A stretch of DNA of 64,000 bases from Rhodococcus jostii NBRC 16295 (GTDB lineage: Bacteria > Actinomycetota > Actinomycetes > Mycobacteriales > Mycobacteriaceae), in NCBI RefSeq assembly GCF_001894825.1, contig NZ_BCWY01000054.1:1-64000 (forward strand), written 5' to 3'. Position numbers and translations under genes: made by a program. The notes beneath the pieces were generated by a model. The model worked only from the letters and a program-made list of their open reading frames with translations. It was not told where the DNA came from and did no database searches. Within the stretch, counting starts at the first letter, position 1, and each line of letters opens with the position of its first letter. This document shows positions 42,448 through 51,363 of this stretch, piece after piece.

Positions 42448-42545
42448 AGTGTCCGTTCCCCCGTCAGTGCGCGCAGCCCGGCCACGCGCCCCCTCAATCG
42501 TAGCCAGCGACACCGACCGGTAGCGCCACGCCGGAGGCGACCAGA

Positions 42546-42551
42546 TAACGT
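42546..42551 (+). promoter_or_regulatory. -10 box TAACGT, leaderless
   Basis: TAACGT, seven bases before the GTG of the Rv2175c-like gene. Confidence 0.45.
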
Positions 42552-42558
42552 TAGGGGA

Positions 42559-42927
42559 GTGAGTGCCATCCCTTACTGTGACGATGTCCTGGACCCTTCC
42601 GTCTCCCTCCTCCAGCTGGTGGACGTCGCGAAGAACCTCGGTATGGCCGTCACCCGTGTGCAGCAGCTTCTGCGTGATCAGCAGTTGATCGCCGTGCGAC
42701 GCGACGGCGTCCTCGGTGTCCCCGAACTCTTCTTCGGCGAGACCGGTGAGACGGTCAAATGGCTGCCCGGCCTCATCGCCGTGCTGCACGACGGCGGGTT
42801 CGACGACGAGGAAATCCTGCTGTGGCTGTTCCGTGAGGACGACAGCCTGCCCGGCACCCCCGTGCAGGCCCTGCACGGCGACCTCGCCCGCGAGGTGATC
42901 CGCCGGGCTCAGGCGATGGGATTCTGA
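42559..42927 (+). CDS. Rv2175c-like DNA-binding protein
   Basis: A 122-residue winged-helix-type protein matching mycobacterial Rv2175c, a DNA-binding substrate of PknL. The HTH-like segment is LVDVAKNLGMAVTRVQQLLR followed by DQQLIAVRRDGVLGVPELFF; the C terminus is a helical domain ending EVIRRAQAMGF. It is divergent from pknL (111 bases). In the mycobacterial protein, phosphorylation near the N terminus blocks DNA binding; whether the site is kept here is not clear from sequence alone. It converges on crtB with a 6-base gap. Confidence 0.88.
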   Translation: MSAIPYCDDVLDPSVSLLQLVDVAKNLGMAVTRVQQLLRDQQLIAVRRDGVLGVPELFFGETGETVKWLPGLIAVLHDGGFDDEEILLWLFREDDSLPGTPVQALHGDLAREVIRRAQAMGF

Positions 42928-42933
42928 CCACCC

Positions 42934-43875
42934 TCACCGTGAGCGGCCACCGGCCGGCACCGCGAGCCGGGCGAACTGGGGTAGCGCCGTCGCCCACCGG
43001 TTCCTCCGGGGAACGGTGGCGCGGCGGTCGAGGACCCGGTAACCCCCGCGCTCGATCTCGTCGAGAATGCGCGAGTACAGCACGAACGCGGTCCGGATAC
43101 CGGGTTGCACCCGCCGGTCCAGCATCGCGATGCCCGGTTCCGCGTCCCGGTACACCGACCGCGTGACCGAGATCAGGTGGGCGAGAGCCCGCACGATCCG
43201 CTGGTCCGTCGCCCCGCTGCGACGGCTGTGCACGAGGAGTTCGCTGTCGACCCCGAACGCCGCCAGTTCGTCGGCCGGGAGATAGACGCGACCCCGATCC
43301 AGATCCTCGCCGACGTCACGGAGGAAATTGGTCAGCTGGAACGCCTCACCGAGCGCCGCGGCGTGCGGTGCGGCGTCCTCGACGTGCCCGGTGGTTCCGA
43401 GGACGGGCAGCATCTGCAACCCGATCACACCGGCCGACCCGTACATGTACGTCCGGAGTTCGGTCATGCTGCGGTATTCGGCACGATGCGCCGGCGTCCC
43501 GGGAACGTCCATCCGCATCGAATCGAGGAACGCGAAGAAGTAGTCGCGGGAGATGTCGAAATCCGCCACGGTGTCGAGAAACGCGGGGAGAACCTGCAGC
43601 ATCTCGGGTGTGCAGGACTTCGGCCCGACCGCAGTCCGATCGCGGAAACCGAGCCGCAGCACGGCCTCGATCCGATCGAGTTCGACGGCGCAGTTCTCGG
43701 CCGTCCGGTCCGGATCGACGTCCACGATGTCGTCGACCGTGCGGGCGAAGCCGTACAGCGCGTGCACCGCGCCCCGGCGGCGTTCGGGAAGCAGTCGCGT
43801 CGCGAGGTGGTAGGTGCGTCCGTGCTTCGCCGTCACCGCGCCGCAATACCGATAACTGGCCGCCAGCTCGGTCAT
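42934..43875 (-). CDS. crtB: Phytoene synthase
   Basis: Condenses two geranylgeranyl diphosphates to phytoene, the first committed carotenoid step. 313 residues. The two Asp-rich sites of trans-prenyl head-to-head synthases are ARTVDDIVD near residue 53 and LTNFLRDVGEDLDRGRVYLP. The ATG at 43875 lies seven bases after the mptA stop; an upstream GTG at 43911 overlaps mptA. Last gene of crtE-crtI-mptA-crtB. Squalene synthase is a less likely reading, given crtI and crtO nearby. Confidence 0.9.
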   Translation of the reverse strand: MTELAASYRYCGAVTAKHGRTYHLATRLLPERRRGAVHALYGFARTVDDIVDVDPDRTAENCAVELDRIEAVLRLGFRDRTAVGPKSCTPEMLQVLPAFLDTVADFDISRDYFFAFLDSMRMDVPGTPAHRAEYRSMTELRTYMYGSAGVIGLQMLPVLGTTGHVEDAAPHAAALGEAFQLTNFLRDVGEDLDRGRVYLPADELAAFGVDSELLVHSRRSGATDQRIVRALAHLISVTRSVYRDAEPGIAMLDRRVQPGIRTAFVLYSRILDEIERGGYRVLDRRATVPRRNRWATALPQFARLAVPAGGRSR

Positions 43876-43882
43876 CGACAGG

Positions 43883-45487
43883 TCACTCGACGCCGGGCGA
43901 CGACGCAGCACCTGCCAGGTCGGAGGTGCGCACGTCCTCGGGAGGCCGGGGTGTGCGCAGACGCAGCGGGTCGACCGTGCGCAGCGACACCGCCGCGACG
44001 ACCGCGGCGAACGTCGCGAGCGCCACGTGCGCCACCGTGTAGAGACCGATCGACCCGTCGGGCTGGAAGACCAGCATCAACCAGGTCGACAACCCGACGA
44101 GGACCATCAGAGTCCGCGTCGACAGTGCGAAGCCGGCGGCAATGGCGATGGGCCAGGAGTAGTACCAGGGCAGCGCCGCGGGCGAGAGGATCACGATCGC
44201 GACCAGGACGATGAGGATCCCGAGGATCGCGTCACGCTCGGTCTTCCGGTACCGCCACCAGACCGTTAGCACGATCGCGACCAGGGCCACCGCACAGATC
44301 GGGCGGGTGACCGCCAGCACTTCACCCAGCCGCAGGTCCGCGAACCACGACGTTCCGACCGTCACGATGTGGGCAAGGATCGTGGGCAGCGACAACCAGT
44401 TGATGATCTTGTTCGAACCGGACAGCGCGGTCATCCAGCCCAGCCCGACACCGGCGACGGCGGACGCGGCCGCGAAGACGGCCACGAACACAGCGAAGCC
44501 CGCGCCGGCGGTCTTCGCGAACGACGCCGGCGGTGACGCGGGGGTGCGCCCTTCCGCCTCGGCCTTCTCCTTCTCGTGGAGCATCCAGATCCACACCATG
44601 AAGGGGAGGGCGGCGCCGGCCGTCGCCTTGATCGCGACCGCCACCGCGACGAGGGCGATGCCGGCGAGATGGCGACGCTCGAGGACGAGCGCGATGCCGG
44701 CGATCATCAGGCCGACCATCAGCAGCTCGTTGTGGACACCGCCGATGAGGTGGACGAGAACCAAAGGATTGAGCACCGCGAGCCACAGGGCGATGGCGGG
44801 GTTCCCGCCGAGGTGGCGTGCGAGGTGGGGGACGCCCCAGACCATCAGCGCGAGTCCCGGCAGCATCGTCAGGCGCAGCAGCATCGTCCCGGCGATCACG
44901 TTGTCGCCGGTCAGCGCCGTGATTCCCTGGCTGAGGAGCAGGAACAGCGGGCCATAGGGCGCCGTCGTGGTGGTCCACACGTTGCTGACGTTGTCGAGGA
45001 GGACTCCAGGGTTGACCACCGGTCCCACGGCGTACGGGTCGAACCCGTCCCGCAGAAGCGCGCCCTGCGCCAGGTAGGAGTAGGCGTCCCGGCTGAACAT
45101 CGGCACGGCGAGCAGCAGCGGCGCCGTCCACACCGGGACGATCATCCGCAACTGCCGCAGGCTCACGTTGCCGCCGAGGGTGGCGCGGCCCAACCGCACC
45201 CACGCCGCGATCATCGCGACGACACCCACCCAGACGATGACGGTCGACAGGATCTGGCCGTGACCGAACCGCAGCCACGACAGGTGCATCGCCTCGAGGA
45301 GCGGGTCCTCGCGGCGAACGCTGCCCGCACCGAAACCACCGAACGTGATCATCACGGCGCCCGCGAAACCGAGGATCGCAGCGTGCCCCTCCGGGTTGCG
45401 GAGGAAGTCCGCCGTGGTCTGTGGCCACGATCGCTGCGGCGTGGTCGTCGCAGGGGCGACGGTCGCCTGCCGGGCAGAGGACGTCAT
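43883..45487 (-). CDS. mptA: Alpha-1,6-mannosyltransferase MptA (GT87-like, GT-C)
   Basis: Polyprenyl-phosphomannose-dependent enzyme that elongates the mannan core of lipomannan and lipoarabinomannan (Rv2174 type). About 534 residues with some 13 hydrophobic helices. The conserved start of the family, HAAILGFAGAVMITFGGFG, is followed by the acidic loop FSRDAYSYLAQGALL of the GT-C active site. The start is taken as ATG 45487, with GGAGG eleven bases upstream; in-frame upstream codons overlap nothing essential. Oddly placed between the crtI and crtB genes. Confidence 0.9.
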   Translation of the reverse strand: MTSSARQATVAPATTTPQRSWPQTTADFLRNPEGHAAILGFAGAVMITFGGFGAGSVRREDPLLEAMHLSWLRFGHGQILSTVIVWVGVVAMIAAWVRLGRATLGGNVSLRQLRMIVPVWTAPLLLAVPMFSRDAYSYLAQGALLRDGFDPYAVGPVVNPGVLLDNVSNVWTTTTAPYGPLFLLLSQGITALTGDNVIAGTMLLRLTMLPGLALMVWGVPHLARHLGGNPAIALWLAVLNPLVLVHLIGGVHNELLMVGLMIAGIALVLERRHLAGIALVAVAVAIKATAGAALPFMVWIWMLHEKEKAEAEGRTPASPPASFAKTAGAGFAVFVAVFAAASAVAGVGLGWMTALSGSNKIINWLSLPTILAHIVTVGTSWFADLRLGEVLAVTRPICAVALVAIVLTVWWRYRKTERDAILGILIVLVAIVILSPAALPWYYSWPIAIAAGFALSTRTLMVLVGLSTWLMLVFQPDGSIGLYTVAHVALATFAAVVAAVSLRTVDPLRLRTPRPPEDVRTSDLAGAASSPGVE

Positions 45488-45608
45488 GAGTGCAGATTCC
45501 TCCCCCGAGGTGAGTTCGGTTGCGGTCGGTGCGCTCGTCGTCGCGCGCATCGCATGGTCGAGGAACCAGTTTAATTGCTGCCGGCACCAGTTCTCGCCAC
45601 GCCTCGCC

Positions 45609-47207
45609 CTATCCTCTCGCACTTCGTGCTTTCGGGAGCATTTCCGCACTTCGTGCTGTGGGGAGCCCCGTGATGCGTGCTGCCGCGAGTTTCCCCGACA
45701 GCAGGACGGTCGGAACTCCGACGCCCGGAACGGTGCCGGAACCGGCGAGAACCACGTTGTCCAGACCCTTGACCAGATTCGGACGCCGGAACGGTCCGGT
45801 CTGCCGGAACACGTGCGCCGCCGCGAAGGGACTGCCCGCGGCCATGCCCTTGCCGAGCCAGGTGAGGGGCGTGTCGACGTGGTCGATCGTGAAATGCTCC
45901 GCGATTCCGCCGTAGCCGCGGGCCTCGAGTTCGCGCAGCAATTCGTTCACGTACGGGCCGGTCAGCGAGGACCAGTCGAGCGGCGCGCTGTGCAGGTTCG
46001 GGCAGGGCGCCAGAACCGACACCGGCTCCGAGGCGGTGCCCGCGCGGTCGATGACGAGGCCCGGATCGGAGACGGCGGGCCGGGTGATCAGCAGGGACGG
46101 GTCCGTCATCAGGCGTCCGCGCCCCGCGCGCGCCGTGATCTCCGCGAACGTGCGGGTCCACGCGTGACCGAAGTCGATGGTGTGGTGCCGCCGGGCAGCC
46201 CATCGGTTCGTCACCGCCGTGGGGACGGTCCCGTGCAGGACGACGGCGGACGGCGACACCCGCACCCGGCGGGGGGTGCGGCGGGTCACCGGGCGGAGGA
46301 GTTCGTCGACGACGGCGGTGTCCGGGGTGAGGACCACGGCGTCGCAGTCGACCCGGTCACCCGCCGCGGTGACGACGGCGGTGACGCGATCACCGGTCGT
46401 CTCGACGGCCGCGACCTCGGTGCCGAGTCGGATCTCGCCGCCCGCGGTGGTGAGGGCGTCGGCGAGGGCGAGCGCGATCGAGCGCATCCCGCCCCTGGGG
46501 AAGTAGACGCCGAGCGAGGTGTCCATGTGGGCGATCGCGCCGTACACGGCGAGGGCGTCGGCGGGCGCGACCCCGGCGTACAGGGCCTGGAACGTGAAGA
46601 TCCGGCGGAGCCGCGGATCGGTGATCGTGCGGTCGACCCGGGCGCCGAGCCGGCCGAACCCACCCAGCACGGTCAGCTTCAGCAGATCCTTCGCGGCCGC
46701 GCGGGACGCGACGAGATCCAGCGGTGAATCGAAATTCGCGTCCATGAAGCGGTGGTACTCGGCGTCGAAGATCCGGCCCAGCCAGCGCCGCAGCGTCAGG
46801 TACCGGGCCGCTTCGGCGGGTCCGCACACCCGGCTGATCTCGTCGACCATCCGGTCCGGGTCGGAGTGGACGTCGAGTGAGGAGCCGTCCGCGAACCGCG
46901 CGTGATACGCCGGGGCCAGTCGCTCGAGGACCAGGGCGGGGCGGGTGGAGTCGAAGTCCGCGCCCACGGCGGCGAGCGCCTCGCGGACCAGTTCGGGCAT
47001 CGTCAGCACGGTGGCGCCGTTGTCGATGTCGTAGCCGGGGCCCCGGTACGTTCCCACCCGGCCGCCCGGTGAGGATTCCCGCTCGAGGACGGTGACGCGC
47101 CGGCCCGACCCGGTGAGGTGCAGCGCGGCCGACAGTCCGGCGAGACCGGCACCGACGACCACGACGTGATCGGTGCGGCCGGGAACCGTCCGTAGCGCGC
47201 GCGCCAT
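45609..47207 (-). CDS. crtI: Phytoene desaturase
   Basis: FAD-dependent desaturase that converts phytoene stepwise to lycopene. 532 residues. The N-terminal dinucleotide fold is VVVGAGLAGLSAALHL followed by ERESSPGGRVGTY; the C-terminal FAD contact reads GTVPGVGVPTVLLSGK. The ATG is eight bases after the crtE stop, so the two are cotranscribed. A 13-base direct repeat near the 3' end (45619 and 45647) encodes part of the variable C terminus and is probably without function. Confidence 0.92.
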   Translation of the reverse strand: MARALRTVPGRTDHVVVVGAGLAGLSAALHLTGSGRRVTVLERESSPGGRVGTYRGPGYDIDNGATVLTMPELVREALAAVGADFDSTRPALVLERLAPAYHARFADGSSLDVHSDPDRMVDEISRVCGPAEAARYLTLRRWLGRIFDAEYHRFMDANFDSPLDLVASRAAAKDLLKLTVLGGFGRLGARVDRTITDPRLRRIFTFQALYAGVAPADALAVYGAIAHMDTSLGVYFPRGGMRSIALALADALTTAGGEIRLGTEVAAVETTGDRVTAVVTAAGDRVDCDAVVLTPDTAVVDELLRPVTRRTPRRVRVSPSAVVLHGTVPTAVTNRWAARRHHTIDFGHAWTRTFAEITARAGRGRLMTDPSLLITRPAVSDPGLVIDRAGTASEPVSVLAPCPNLHSAPLDWSSLTGPYVNELLRELEARGYGGIAEHFTIDHVDTPLTWLGKGMAAGSPFAAAHVFRQTGPFRRPNLVKGLDNVVLAGSGTVPGVGVPTVLLSGKLAAARITGLPTARSAEMLPKARSARG

Positions 47208-47215
47208 CGGGGACC

Positions 47216-48301
47216 TCAGTAGTCGCGGCGCGTCGCAGCGACGGCCATCTCGGTGAGCTGCTGCTTCGCGTCGGTGGTGGCGGTACTCGCCGTCAGCGTC
47301 GACAGCGCGTTTCCGACGAGTTCCTCGATCTGCTTCTCCACGTCCGCCACCGCTCCGAGCGAGGTGATCGTGTTCCGGAGAGTGTCCACTTCCGCGTCGG
47401 ACAGGTCGGTGCCGACACCCTTGCGGAGGAGTTCGGCGGCCGCGGGGTCTTCGGCGTCGGCGCGTTGCAGCGACATCGCGAACAGGACGGTGCGCTTACC
47501 GGCCCGCAGGTCGTCGCCCGAGGGCTTGCCCGTCACGGCCGGATCGCCGAACACGCCGAGCAGGTCGTCGCGGAGTTGGAAGGCGATACCGATGTCGGTG
47601 CCGAATCGGCGGTAGGCCGAGACGAGTGCGTCGTCGGCGCCTGCGAGTGCGGCACCGAGGTGCAGGGGCCGTTCGATGGTGTACGCCGCGGTCTTGTACC
47701 GATTCACCTTCATGGCCGCCTCGATCGACTCGTCCGCCCGGGCCTCGTTGCTGATGTCGAGGAACTGACCGCCGAGTACCTCGGTGCGCATCGCGGACCA
47801 GACGGGGGAGATCCGGGCCGACGCCTCCGGGGTGATGCCCGATTCGCGGATCATGTCGTCGGCCCAGGCCAAGGCGAGATCGCCGAGGAGAATCGCGACG
47901 CCCTCGCCGAAGTGAGCGGAATCACCGCTCCACGACCCGGCGCGGTGCCGGTCCTCGAACTCGACGTGGACGGTGGGGAACCCCCGGCGCGTGGTGGAGG
48001 CGTCGATGATGTCGTCGTGGACCAGCGCGCAGGCCTGAACCAGCTCGAGCGCCGAGCAGGCCCGGAGCACGGGTGCGGCCTCCGGGCCCCGGGCGTCGCC
48101 GCCCGCCCCGAGCCAGCCGGTCCACGCGAAGGCCGGGCGCACCCGCTTGCCGCCGCGCAGGACGAAGTCTTCGAGGGTGGTCACGGCGTCGCGGTAGCCG
48201 CCGCCCACGGAGTCGACCAGGTCCTGCCGGCTGGTGAAGAAGTCGCGAAGCGCATTTTCGACGTCGGCCGCGAGGGCGGCCGGGCGCGTTCCAACGGACA
48301 G
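47216..48301 (-). CDS. crtE: Geranylgeranyl diphosphate synthase (polyprenyl synthase)
   Basis: Trans-isoprenyl diphosphate synthase of about 361 residues, related to mycobacterial IdsA2 (Rv2173). The first Asp-rich motif is in LVHDDIIDAS and the second in FQLRDDLLGVFGD. It probably supplies C20 diphosphate to crtB. The N terminus is unusual: the only in-frame codon with a ribosome site (GGAGG, five bases) is CTG at 48301. The ATG codons at 48433 and 48445 lie 17-29 bases from the divergent metF start, inside the promoter region. First gene of the crtE-crtI-mptA-crtB operon. Confidence 0.88.
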   Translation of the reverse strand: MSVGTRPAALAADVENALRDFFTSRQDLVDSVGGGYRDAVTTLEDFVLRGGKRVRPAFAWTGWLGAGGDARGPEAAPVLRACSALELVQACALVHDDIIDASTTRRGFPTVHVEFEDRHRAGSWSGDSAHFGEGVAILLGDLALAWADDMIRESGITPEASARISPVWSAMRTEVLGGQFLDISNEARADESIEAAMKVNRYKTAAYTIERPLHLGAALAGADDALVSAYRRFGTDIGIAFQLRDDLLGVFGDPAVTGKPSGDDLRAGKRTVLFAMSLQRADAEDPAAAELLRKGVGTDLSDAEVDTLRNTITSLGAVADVEKQIEELVGNALSTLTASTATTDAKQQLTEMAVAATRRDY

Positions 48302-48449
48302 TGTGGCCTCCAGGATCGAGTTCTCGCGTGCGCGCCGAGAGCGGCGACAGGCGTCGACACCACCATAGTGGGCGTCCTCCGGGGAGGGCGGATTCCGGGA
48401 TCCCGGCCGCTCGCGGAGACGCAGTGGGTGCATTGCCCCGGGCAATACC

Positions 48450-48455
48450 TATGCT
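48450..48455 (+). promoter_or_regulatory. -10 box TATGCT, leaderless metF
   Basis: TATGCT, six bases before the metF-like GTG, in the 160-base divergent region shared with crtE. Confidence 0.5.
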
Positions 48456-48461
48456 GGACGG

Positions 48462-49469
48462 GTGACATTCGATTCCGTCAGGGGGCGGGCCAGCGAAGGC
48501 TGGGTAACCCGCACCCCGTCCATCGTCGACCGGATCCGGTCGTCCGGCGACGGTCGGGTGCCCTTTTCCGTCGAGTTCTCGCCGCCTCGTGACGAGGCCG
48601 CCGAGGCCCGCCTGTGGCGTGCCGTCCGCGAGTTCGAGCGCATGGGTCCGGCCTTCGTGTCCATGACCTACGGCGCGGGCGGGTCGACGCGCGACCGCAC
48701 GGTCCGCGTCACCGGTCAGCTCGCGGAGGAGACCACGCTGCTGCCGGTCGCGCACCTCACCGCCGTGTCGCACAGCGTCGACGAACTGCGTTCCATGGTC
48801 GGCGCGTACGCCGACCGCGGAATCAGCAACATCCTGGTCCTGCGCGGCGACCCGCCCGGCGACCCGCTCGGCGAATGGCAGAAGCATCCGGAGGGTGTCG
48901 AGTACGCGGAGGATCTCGTCCGGCTCGTCCGCGATCTGGGCGACTTCCACGTGGGTGTGGCGTCGTTCCCGGAAGGCCACTACCGCGCTCCCGACCTCGC
49001 ACACGACACCCGGTACCTGGTGTCGAAGCTGCGGGCCGGCGCCGAATACTCCATCACGCAGATGTTCTTCGACGTCGACGACTACCTGCGCTTGCGCGAC
49101 CGGGTGTCGGCGTACGACCCCGAGCAGGGCGCCAAGCCGATCATTCCCGAGATCATGCCGATCACGTCGCTGCGGTCGGTCCGCCGGATGCTCGAACTGT
49201 CGGGATCGAGTCTCCCCGCGCAACTCGAGAAGCGGCTCGCCGCGGCCGCCGGGGACGGTCCCGAGGAGAACCGCGCCGCCGTGCGCGAGATCGGCATCGA
49301 CCTCGCCACCGAGATGAGTGAACGGCTCATCGCGGAGGGCGCCCCGGGTCTGCACTTCATCACCCTGAACTTCGCCCGCGCCACCAGCGAGGTGCTGGCC
49401 CGGCTCGGCGACAAGGTCGGTTCGGGTGTGGCGGATCCGGCTCCGGTCACCCCGACCCCGGTCAGCTGA
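48462..49469 (+). CDS. metF: Methylenetetrahydrofolate reductase-like protein
   Basis: A 335-residue TIM-barrel protein of the MetF family, which makes 5-methyl-THF for methionine synthesis. It matches mycobacterial Rv2172c. Segments seen are FSVEFSPPRDEAAEAR, VSMTYGAGGSTRDRT, ILVLRGDPPGDP, GVASFPEGHYRAPD and ITQMFFDVDDYLRLRDR. The GTG start is leaderless. It is the only plus-strand gene between two carotenoid operons and overlaps the convergent glycosyltransferase gene by eight bases. Confidence 0.9.
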   Translation: MTFDSVRGRASEGWVTRTPSIVDRIRSSGDGRVPFSVEFSPPRDEAAEARLWRAVREFERMGPAFVSMTYGAGGSTRDRTVRVTGQLAEETTLLPVAHLTAVSHSVDELRSMVGAYADRGISNILVLRGDPPGDPLGEWQKHPEGVEYAEDLVRLVRDLGDFHVGVASFPEGHYRAPDLAHDTRYLVSKLRAGAEYSITQMFFDVDDYLRLRDRVSAYDPEQGAKPIIPEIMPITSLRSVRRMLELSGSSLPAQLEKRLAAAAGDGPEENRAAVREIGIDLATEMSERLIAEGAPGLHFITLNFARATSEVLARLGDKVGSGVADPAPVTPTPVS

Positions 49470-50622
49470 GACTCCGGCCCTTCCACCGAGTACGCCCGCG
49501 ACGGTGATTGCGGTGCGACGAGACCGTCAGCGCCGCCGCCGCGGCAACGGACAGCGGGTGCGCGCACGCGCCGGCCACGTCGGCGACGGTGAGGCGGTCA
49601 CCGCGTTCGAGGGCACGTGCACAGAGCCGGGACGCCGTCGCCGCCAGATACCCCACCGCGCCCCACCGGCGCACGCGTCCCCGCCCCGCCACGAGCGCGA
49701 CCGGGGGCGCAACGAACGCCAAAACCGCCAGGCCGAGCACCGCGGCGGCGCCGATGCGGGAGCCGAACGCCGTCCACAGCCAGCGGTCGTATCCGCTGCG
49801 TAGTGCGCGCCCGTCCTCGTACATGCGGCACGATGCGGACGGGCCTGCCAGGAACAGTTCCGTCGGCAGGCCCCGCCGGCGGATCAGGCGCGCGAGGTCC
49901 AGATCCTCGGTCAGGCTGTCCGCGACCGCCCGATGGCCCCCGACCTTCCGGTACGCGGCGGTGTCGAAGACCATGAACTGCCCGCAGGCCACGGCCGTCG
50001 ACGGTCGTCCCGACCGGTTGGCCACGCCGACGGGCAGCGTCGCCGCCCACGACCACGCGAGCAGCGGCTGCACCAGCGTCTCGGTGACCGACCCGGCCTG
50101 CTGGAACGGCCAGGGACAGACCAGCGCGGCACCCGACGTGCGCAGCGCGGCGCACGCGACGGCCAGGGCGTCCGGGCGCAACCGCACGTCGGCGTCGAGG
50201 AAGACGAGGATTCCGGGTCCACCCCGGCCCTGCGCAGCGGCCTGCTCGCTCACCCGATGACAGGCCGCCGGTTTGCCCACCCAGCCGGGCGGCGGGACCA
50301 GGGTGCCCCGCACGACGGAGAACCGGGGATCTGCCCCGCACGCGGCCTCCGCGACCGCGGCCGTCCCGTCCGTGGAGGCGTCGTCGTAGACGAACACCCG
50401 GAGGTCCGGTACGCCGTTCTGATGCCGCAGGTCGCCGATCAGGTCCGGCAATCGGTCACGTTCGTCACGGGCCGGAATGCAGACGGTGACGGGTTCGGCG
50501 ATCGGGCGGTCCGCGGAGGGGAGACGCGGGGCGCAACGCAGGTTTGCCACCGCCGTGGCGAGCCCGAGAACCGAGATCAGGGAACAGGTCCGGACGAGGC
50601 GCTCGATCGACGGGGAGGTCAC
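49462..50622 (-). CDS. Family 2 glycosyltransferase, probably carotenoid-linked
   Basis: A 386-residue GT2 enzyme with an N-terminal hydrophobic segment and two C-terminal ones. The GT-A motifs are VTVCIPARDERDRLPDLI, YDDASTDGT, FLDADVRL and EDLDLARLIRRRG. Its operon (with crtO and a cruF-like gene) suggests it glycosylates a hydroxylated carotenoid, as CruG or CrtQ relatives do; this is inferred, not shown. The GTG start overlaps the lppM stop (GTGA). Last gene of a five-gene operon. Confidence 0.82.
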   Translation of the reverse strand: MTSPSIERLVRTCSLISVLGLATAVANLRCAPRLPSADRPIAEPVTVCIPARDERDRLPDLIGDLRHQNGVPDLRVFVYDDASTDGTAAVAEAACGADPRFSVVRGTLVPPPGWVGKPAACHRVSEQAAAQGRGGPGILVFLDADVRLRPDALAVACAALRTSGAALVCPWPFQQAGSVTETLVQPLLAWSWAATLPVGVANRSGRPSTAVACGQFMVFDTAAYRKVGGHRAVADSLTEDLDLARLIRRRGLPTELFLAGPSASCRMYEDGRALRSGYDRWLWTAFGSRIGAAAVLGLAVLAFVAPPVALVAGRGRVRRWGAVGYLAATASRLCARALERGDRLTVADVAGACAHPLSVAAAAALTVSSHRNHRRGRTRWKGRSLS

Positions 50623-51332
50623 ACCTCCGAATGATCCTTCTTGCGACCGCTGCCGATCACCGGTTCCCTGTTGCGGGCCAGCCAGGCCAGCGCCCCGACG
50701 ATCACGGCGACACCCAGCGTCACACCGGCCATGATGCCCGCCCAGCCCGCGAAACTCCGGGTGCTGGGATCGGAGTAGCGCACCTCGGCCCGGATCGTCG
50801 AGGTGTCGCCGGCGGGAAGCTTCCACGACACGATGGAATCGCCTTCGCGGGTGCCGTTCGTGGTGGCGATGCGGGCCGGGAAGGCGATGGTGAATTGCAC
50901 GTCGGTGCCCGTCGCGGGCACCGAACTGAGATCGGCCTTCCCGTCGAGGGTCACGAGGTCGCCGGTGCGCTGGAGCGAGATCTGGAAGCTTCCGGTGGCC
51001 TGCTCCGACATGGTGCCGAGCTGTTGCACGTCGCCGAAGGTGAGGTCGCTGAAGAACGCCTGACTGCCGACGTAGCCGTCCTTCTTGTACTCCTGGATGC
51101 GCACTTTGTCCGACAGTGAGTCGGGGGGAGTGAGCTGGGGGCCCTTGTCCTGGTCGTTCGCCGGTACGGCGGCGGCCACGATCTGGCCGGAGACCCGGTC
51201 GTCGGCGGACACACCCATCGACACCTGAACCCGCAGGCATCCCGCGAGGAACGGTACGAGGAGGAGACCGAGGACGGCGAGGAACACGGCCCTCCGCGAG
51301 CGGGTCGAGGTCGGAACCGAAGGCAGCTGCAC
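50619..51332 (-). CDS. lppM: LppM-like membrane-anchored lipoprotein
   Basis: A 237-residue protein matching mycobacterial LppM (Rv2171). It has a lipoprotein signal (VFLAVLGLLLVPFLAGCLRV, lipidated Cys in LAGC), an outside beta-rich domain (about residues 35-190) and a C-terminal helix (AGIMAGVTLGVAVIVGALAWL) followed by a basic tail. LppM is linked to lipoglycan content and phagosome traffic in mycobacteria. Here it sits inside a carotenoid operon. The start is GTG 51332, which gives an ordinary signal peptide. Confidence 0.85.
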   Translation of the reverse strand: MQLPSVPTSTRSRRAVFLAVLGLLLVPFLAGCLRVQVSMGVSADDRVSGQIVAAAVPANDQDKGPQLTPPDSLSDKVRIQEYKKDGYVGSQAFFSDLTFGDVQQLGTMSEQATGSFQISLQRTGDLVTLDGKADLSSVPATGTDVQFTIAFPARIATTNGTREGDSIVSWKLPAGDTSTIRAEVRYSDPSTRSFAGWAGIMAGVTLGVAVIVGALAWLARNREPVIGSGRKKDHSEV

Positions 51333-51363
51333 AGTCGTATCGTGCCAGGGGAGTGGTTCGGTG

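Noticed and set aside
45619..45659. Direct repeat of about 13 bases at the crtI 3' end
   Set aside because: Two copies inside a variable coding tail; no sign of a mobile element or regulatory role.
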